Assembly: GCA_002686945.1 (NCBI GenBank)
Contig: NYYZ01000039.1
Location: 62,001-126,000 of the forward strand
Reading direction: 5' to 3'
From: Planctomycetota bacterium
GTDB lineage: Bacteria > Planctomycetota > UBA1135 > GCA-002686595
DNA: 64,000 nt
Of the stretch, positions 61,394 through 64,000 are shown piece after piece. The notes below the pieces were generated by a model. That model was given only the letters and a program-made list of their open reading frames with translations, was not told the origin of the DNA and did no database searches. The translations under genes and the position numbers were made by a program. Each line of letters begins with the position of its first letter. Position 1 is the stretch's first letter.

Positions 61394-62383
61394 ATGAAGA
61401 CCCAAATGCCCCTCCTCTTCATGGCCGTCCTGATGGGCATGGCCTCCGTTCCCAGCAATGACGATCCCATGTCCCTGGCGGCGATGCAATTCAAGCAGAG
61501 CCTGACCGCAGAACAACAAGGCAAACTCTGCTTCCCCTATCTCGACGAGGAGCGGGCCAATTGGCAGGTACTTCCCAATGGGGTAGCAGGGGTGCGCATG
61601 GAAACCCTAGGAAAAGAATCTCGCGAGGCTCTGAATGGGCTGCTCGCAACTGTGCTTTCCACCAAAGGACTCGAGACCATCGCCAAGGTGCGCCTGCTGG
61701 AGAGCATCCTGGCTGAACAAGAAACTGCAGCGGGCAGGCCCAACTCATTCCATGGTGCCGAGCGCTATTTCGTCACGTTCTTTGGTGACCCCGAGGGGAG
61801 GAAGGCCTGGGGCTGGCGCTTCGAGGGACATCACCTATCCCTGAATGTGACCCACAAGAACGATTCCTGGACAAGCGTTGCACCCTTCTATGTAGGAAGC
61901 CAACCAGCACATGTGCGAGAGGGAGAACATGCGGGTCTACGCTTGATGGGAACTGAAGACGATCTGGCCCGCATCCTGTACACCAGCCTGAATACTGAAC
62001 AGCAAGAACAGGCAACGCTCTCAGGATCCCAACCAACCAATGTAGTCATGGTTCCCAGGCGCAAGACCATCGATGATCGTGGCGGCATCCCCTGGTCAAG
62101 ACTCAACAAGAAGCAGCGACAGATCCTGACTTCCATCCTCGACCTCTGGCTCACCCGGCGTACTGATGACCTCGCCACGGTTCGCAACAAGCGCCTGCGC
62201 GCAAGCCAACTCGACCAACTCTCCTTCGGCTGGATCGGTTCTCCCGAACCCGATGCTGGTCACTACTGGCGCATTTTTGGCGCAGGCCTGACGATTGAAC
62301 ACAGTGCACCCGTCTCCGACCCAGATCACGTGCACACACTCTGGCGGGACGAGCGAGGCGATCTGGGTCAGGGTCAAGAGTGA
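61394..62383 (+). CDS. DUF3500 secreted protein
   Basis: A 329-residue extracytoplasmic protein of the DUF3500 family. The signal peptide covers about residues 1-20. Family features are FKQSLTAEQQGKLCFPYLDEER near 33-54, ERYFVTFFGDPE near 128-139, the hallmark WGWRFEGHHLSLN near 143-155, and the C-terminal HYWRIFGAGLTIEH near 290-303. The paired His residues suggest a metal or cofactor site, but no activity is established for this family to my knowledge. It has a putative leaderless promoter. The convergent DsrE-like gene begins one base after its stop. Confidence 0.87.
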   Translation: MKTQMPLLFMAVLMGMASVPSNDDPMSLAAMQFKQSLTAEQQGKLCFPYLDEERANWQVLPNGVAGVRMETLGKESREALNGLLATVLSTKGLETIAKVRLLESILAEQETAAGRPNSFHGAERYFVTFFGDPEGRKAWGWRFEGHHLSLNVTHKNDSWTSVAPFYVGSQPAHVREGEHAGLRLMGTEDDLARILYTSLNTEQQEQATLSGSQPTNVVMVPRRKTIDDRGGIPWSRLNKKQRQILTSILDLWLTRRTDDLATVRNKRLRASQLDQLSFGWIGSPEPDAGHYWRIFGAGLTIEHSAPVSDPDHVHTLWRDERGDLGQGQE

Positions 62384-62384
62384 A

Positions 62385-62711
62385 TCACAGAGTGATCACC
62401 TTCTCCGCCCGTTCCAGTTCGCGCACGATCGTGTCCATGTCCGAGAGCCGGCCTACCGCGAGATCCACGCCAAGAGCATCTACGCAGGTTCCACAGGGAA
62501 GCAACTCCACGCCCCGCTCCTCCAATGCGCTCAGTTCTCCGAGCAAGGCACTCGACCGGTCCAATAGTCGAGTCCCCGTGTTGTAGAACAGAATCGCGTC
62601 AAGGTCTTGGATCACGATGATCTTGCGCAGGAAGGTGCCAAGGATTTTGCGGCCCAGGGTTTGATCCCCGTGGCCCATCTGGTCTTGATTGAGCAGGATG
62701 ATGGTCTTCAT
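62385..62711 (-). CDS. DsrE-family protein, YedF C-terminal-like
   Basis: A 108-residue cytoplasmic protein of the DsrE/DsrF-like fold. The sequence TGTRLLDRSSALLGELSALE, then GVELLPCGTCVDALG near residues 68-82 and LAVGRLSDMDTIVREL near 84-99, resembles the C-terminal domain of the putative selenium-metabolism sulfurtransferase-like protein YedF. The N-terminal TusA-like domain of YedF is absent, so it is a stand-alone version. The CGTC pair is a candidate sulfur- or selenium-carrying site. No other selenium gene is present in the window. Confidence 0.85.
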   Translation of the reverse strand: MKTIILLNQDQMGHGDQTLGRKILGTFLRKIIVIQDLDAILFYNTGTRLLDRSSALLGELSALEERGVELLPCGTCVDALGVDLAVGRLSDMDTIVRELERAEKVITL

Positions 62712-62780
62712 GGTCGCTGTCTGGCTGGAGGAGGTCCCTGGCCGACGAAATCATAGCCCGAGGGCTCCCCATGCAGCCGC

Positions 62781-62786
62781 TACTGT
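62781..62786 (+). promoter_or_regulatory. Putative leaderless -10 element TACTGT
   Basis: TACTGT, preceded by CGC, ends 6 nt before the ATG at 62793; no Shine-Dalgarno sequence is seen. Confidence 0.45.
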
Positions 62787-62792
62787 CTTCAC

Positions 62793-63632
62793 ATGCGGAT
62801 AGATGCCCACCAGCACTTTTGGTCCTATGACCCGGTCGCTTACGACTGGATCGGTCCGGGGATGGAGGTATTGGCCAGGGACTACCTTCCAGAGCAGCTC
62901 GTGCCTGAGCTGAAGGCCTGTGCCATTGACGGTGCAATCAGCGTGCAAGCGCGGCAAGACGAGACTGAAACGAGTTGGTTGCTGGAGTTGGCAAGATCCT
63001 CACCTCAGTTACTGGGCGTGGTTGGCTGGACCGACCTCTGCGCGCCAGACATTGAAGAACGCCTCAGCGACCTGGCCAGGAATCCTCTGCTCGTAGGGTT
63101 GCGCCATGTACTGCAAGACGAACCAGATGATCGCTTCATGTTGCTGCCCGAGTTCCAGGCGGGAATAGCTTGCCTCGCGCAGCACAACCTCGTGTACGAC
63201 CTGCTCTTGTATCCGCGTCACCTGGCTCCTGCAATTGAACTGGTAGATCTCGCCCCGCATCAATCGTTCGTGCTGGACCACCTGGGCAAGCCCTGCATAA
63301 AAGTGGGAACGGTCGAGCCCTGGTCCAACGACCTTGAACAACTCGCCCGGCGCCCCAATGTGACCTGCAAACTTTCTGGTCTTGTGACGGAAGCAGACTG
63401 GGCGGCCTGGACCCTGAGCGACCTCACCCCCTACCTCGACAAAGCCCTCGCAGCCTTCGGCCCAGAACGCCTGATGTTCGGCTCTGACTGGCCCGTATGT
63501 ACCCTCGCGGGCACCTATCAAAGGGTCTGGGACGCCGTGACCACCTGGGCTGAAACCCTTTCCCCCTCCGAACAAGCCGCAATTTTTGGCGGAACCGCCG
63601 AACGCGTATATTTAAGCCAAGCCCAATGCTGA
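62793..63632 (+). CDS. Amidohydrolase-family protein, sugar-lactonase-like
   Basis: A 279-residue TIM-barrel hydrolase of the amidohydrolase-2 group that includes L-fuconolactonase and L-rhamnonolactonase. Ligand motifs: RIDAHQHFW (HxH) at the N-terminus, VGLRHVLQDEPDD near 100-113, FVLDHLGKP near 157-165, CKLSGLVTEADW near 190-201 and the metal-binding Asp in MFGSDWPVCTLAG near 228-240. Length and motif order fit sugar lactonases of this group, which act in acid-sugar catabolism. The next gene starts 7 bases before its stop. Confidence 0.92.
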   Translation: MRIDAHQHFWSYDPVAYDWIGPGMEVLARDYLPEQLVPELKACAIDGAISVQARQDETETSWLLELARSSPQLLGVVGWTDLCAPDIEERLSDLARNPLLVGLRHVLQDEPDDRFMLLPEFQAGIACLAQHNLVYDLLLYPRHLAPAIELVDLAPHQSFVLDHLGKPCIKVGTVEPWSNDLEQLARRPNVTCKLSGLVTEADWAAWTLSDLTPYLDKALAAFGPERLMFGSDWPVCTLAGTYQRVWDAVTTWAETLSPSEQAAIFGGTAERVYLSQAQC

Positions 63633-64000
63633 ATCTCTCCTGCAGTTCTCTCATTTTCTTGGGCGCGCTCTCCACGGCCCAAGACTCCACGCCCCAAGAC
63701 CGAGAGCAGCGCACTCCTCGCGCGTTGATGGTCTTCATCGACGGCTTCGTTCCCGCGGCCATCGCCAGCACGGACACTCCAACCCTGGACCGCCTGATGC
63801 AGAAAGGCGCCTGGAGCCTGCGGGCCAGAGCCGAAAGCACGACCATCAGCGGATCCGGTTGGAGCACCTTTCACACGGGCGTGCATTGGGACAAGCACGG
63901 CATCCCTGACAACAACTTTGCCACACCCAAGACGGACAAATACCCTTCGATCCTCAAGCTGCTGAAGCAAAAACAACCCGATGCGGTCACCGCCTGTGCC
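63626..64000 (+). CDS. AlkP-superfamily phosphodiesterase/nucleotide pyrophosphatase, 5' part
   Basis: The ATG at 63626 overlaps the amidohydrolase stop by 7 bases, and the frame is open to the window end (125 codons). A signal peptide (about residues 1-17, ending STAQ) leads to the metal-binding LMVFIDGFVPAAI near 36-48. The nucleophile region STTISGSGWSTFHTGVHWDKHGIPDN follows near 73-98, with the HGI motif of type I phosphodiesterases. It is the second member of this superfamily in the window; unlike the one at 10183 it is not a lipoprotein by its signal. The substrate is unknown and the rest of the gene lies outside. Confidence 0.88.
   Translation, partial: MLNLSCSSLIFLGALSTAQDSTPQDREQRTPRALMVFIDGFVPAAIASTDTPTLDRLMQKGAWSLRARAESTTISGSGWSTFHTGVHWDKHGIPDNNFATPKTDKYPSILKLLKQKQPDAVTACA

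Noticed and set aside
1..64000. CRISPR array, insertion sequence, prophage, integron or rRNA/tRNA genes
   Set aside because: No regular direct repeats, transposase or integrase motifs, terminal inverted repeats with target duplications, or RNA-gene structures were seen in any gap.

Overview
This is a 64 kb stretch of bacterial chromosome, about 60% GC by eye, coding on both strands, with no insertion sequences, phage genes, CRISPR arrays, tRNA or rRNA that I could find. The gene content points to a member of the Planctomycetota/PVC group. The main clues are a giant secreted dehydrogenase with HEAT repeats, a class of cytochrome c domain and a DUF1080 domain, a sulfatase, a sialate O-acetylesterase, sodium:solute symporters, an Nramp-like transporter with a GGGS-type first helix, many lipoproteins, and a small Lys-rich protein of a type I associate with this group. 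This assignment is inference from family content; no rRNA is present to prove it.

Layout. 1-4.3 kb: the 3' part of clpB, a YigZ/IMPACT protein, a membrane zinc-ribbon protein and an MscS channel. 4.4-8.9 kb: an AAA/DUF234 ATPase overlapping a small four-cysteine protein, a bacilliredoxin, a MarR regulator and an HtrA protease. 9.2-17.1 kb: envelope genes, including a lipoprotein, an AlkP-superfamily lipoprotein translationally coupled to a GT-C (TMTC-like) membrane glycosyltransferase, a TPR lipoprotein, a carboxypeptidase-regulatory-like repeat protein and a DinB-like protein. 17.2-20.8 kb: class Ia ribonucleotide reductase nrdA-nrdB behind a convincing NrdR operator/promoter. 20.9-24.4 kb: a tightly overlapping three-gene unit (kinase-fold membrane protein, class C beta-lactamase-like lipoprotein, MORN/YwqK-like membrane protein). 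24.4-37.7 kb: catabolic and secreted enzymes (sialate esterase, 1737-residue mosaic, outer-membrane-like protein, SSS symporter, beta-propeller, sulfatase). 38-43.7 kb: HEAT protein, an orphan mraZ, AraC regulator, lipid kinase, chalcone-isomerase-like protein. 43.9-45.7 kb: an M43 metalloprotease broken by one base in a C tract. 45.7-57.6 kb: a nearly complete fatty-acid beta-oxidation locus (fadJ-fadI, divergent TetR-fadE, fadD, divergent PlsC-like acyltransferase-OYE reductase). 57.6-64 kb: outer-membrane-like lipoprotein, Nramp-like transporter, DUF993, DUF3500, DsrE-like protein, amidohydrolase, and the start of another AlkP-superfamily phosphodiesterase.

Expression signals. Many genes lack a Shine-Dalgarno sequence, and several have a TAnnnT hexamer ending only 5-7 nt before the start codon. 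This is the geometry of leaderless transcription from a -10 element, so I used it to choose some start codons. The most unusual items are the SSS symporter with an inserted lipoyl-like loop, the Nramp homologue without canonical metal ligands, the kinase-like operon, the homopolymer frameshift in the M43 protease and the orphan mraZ. I saw no recognisable defence island or mobile element.
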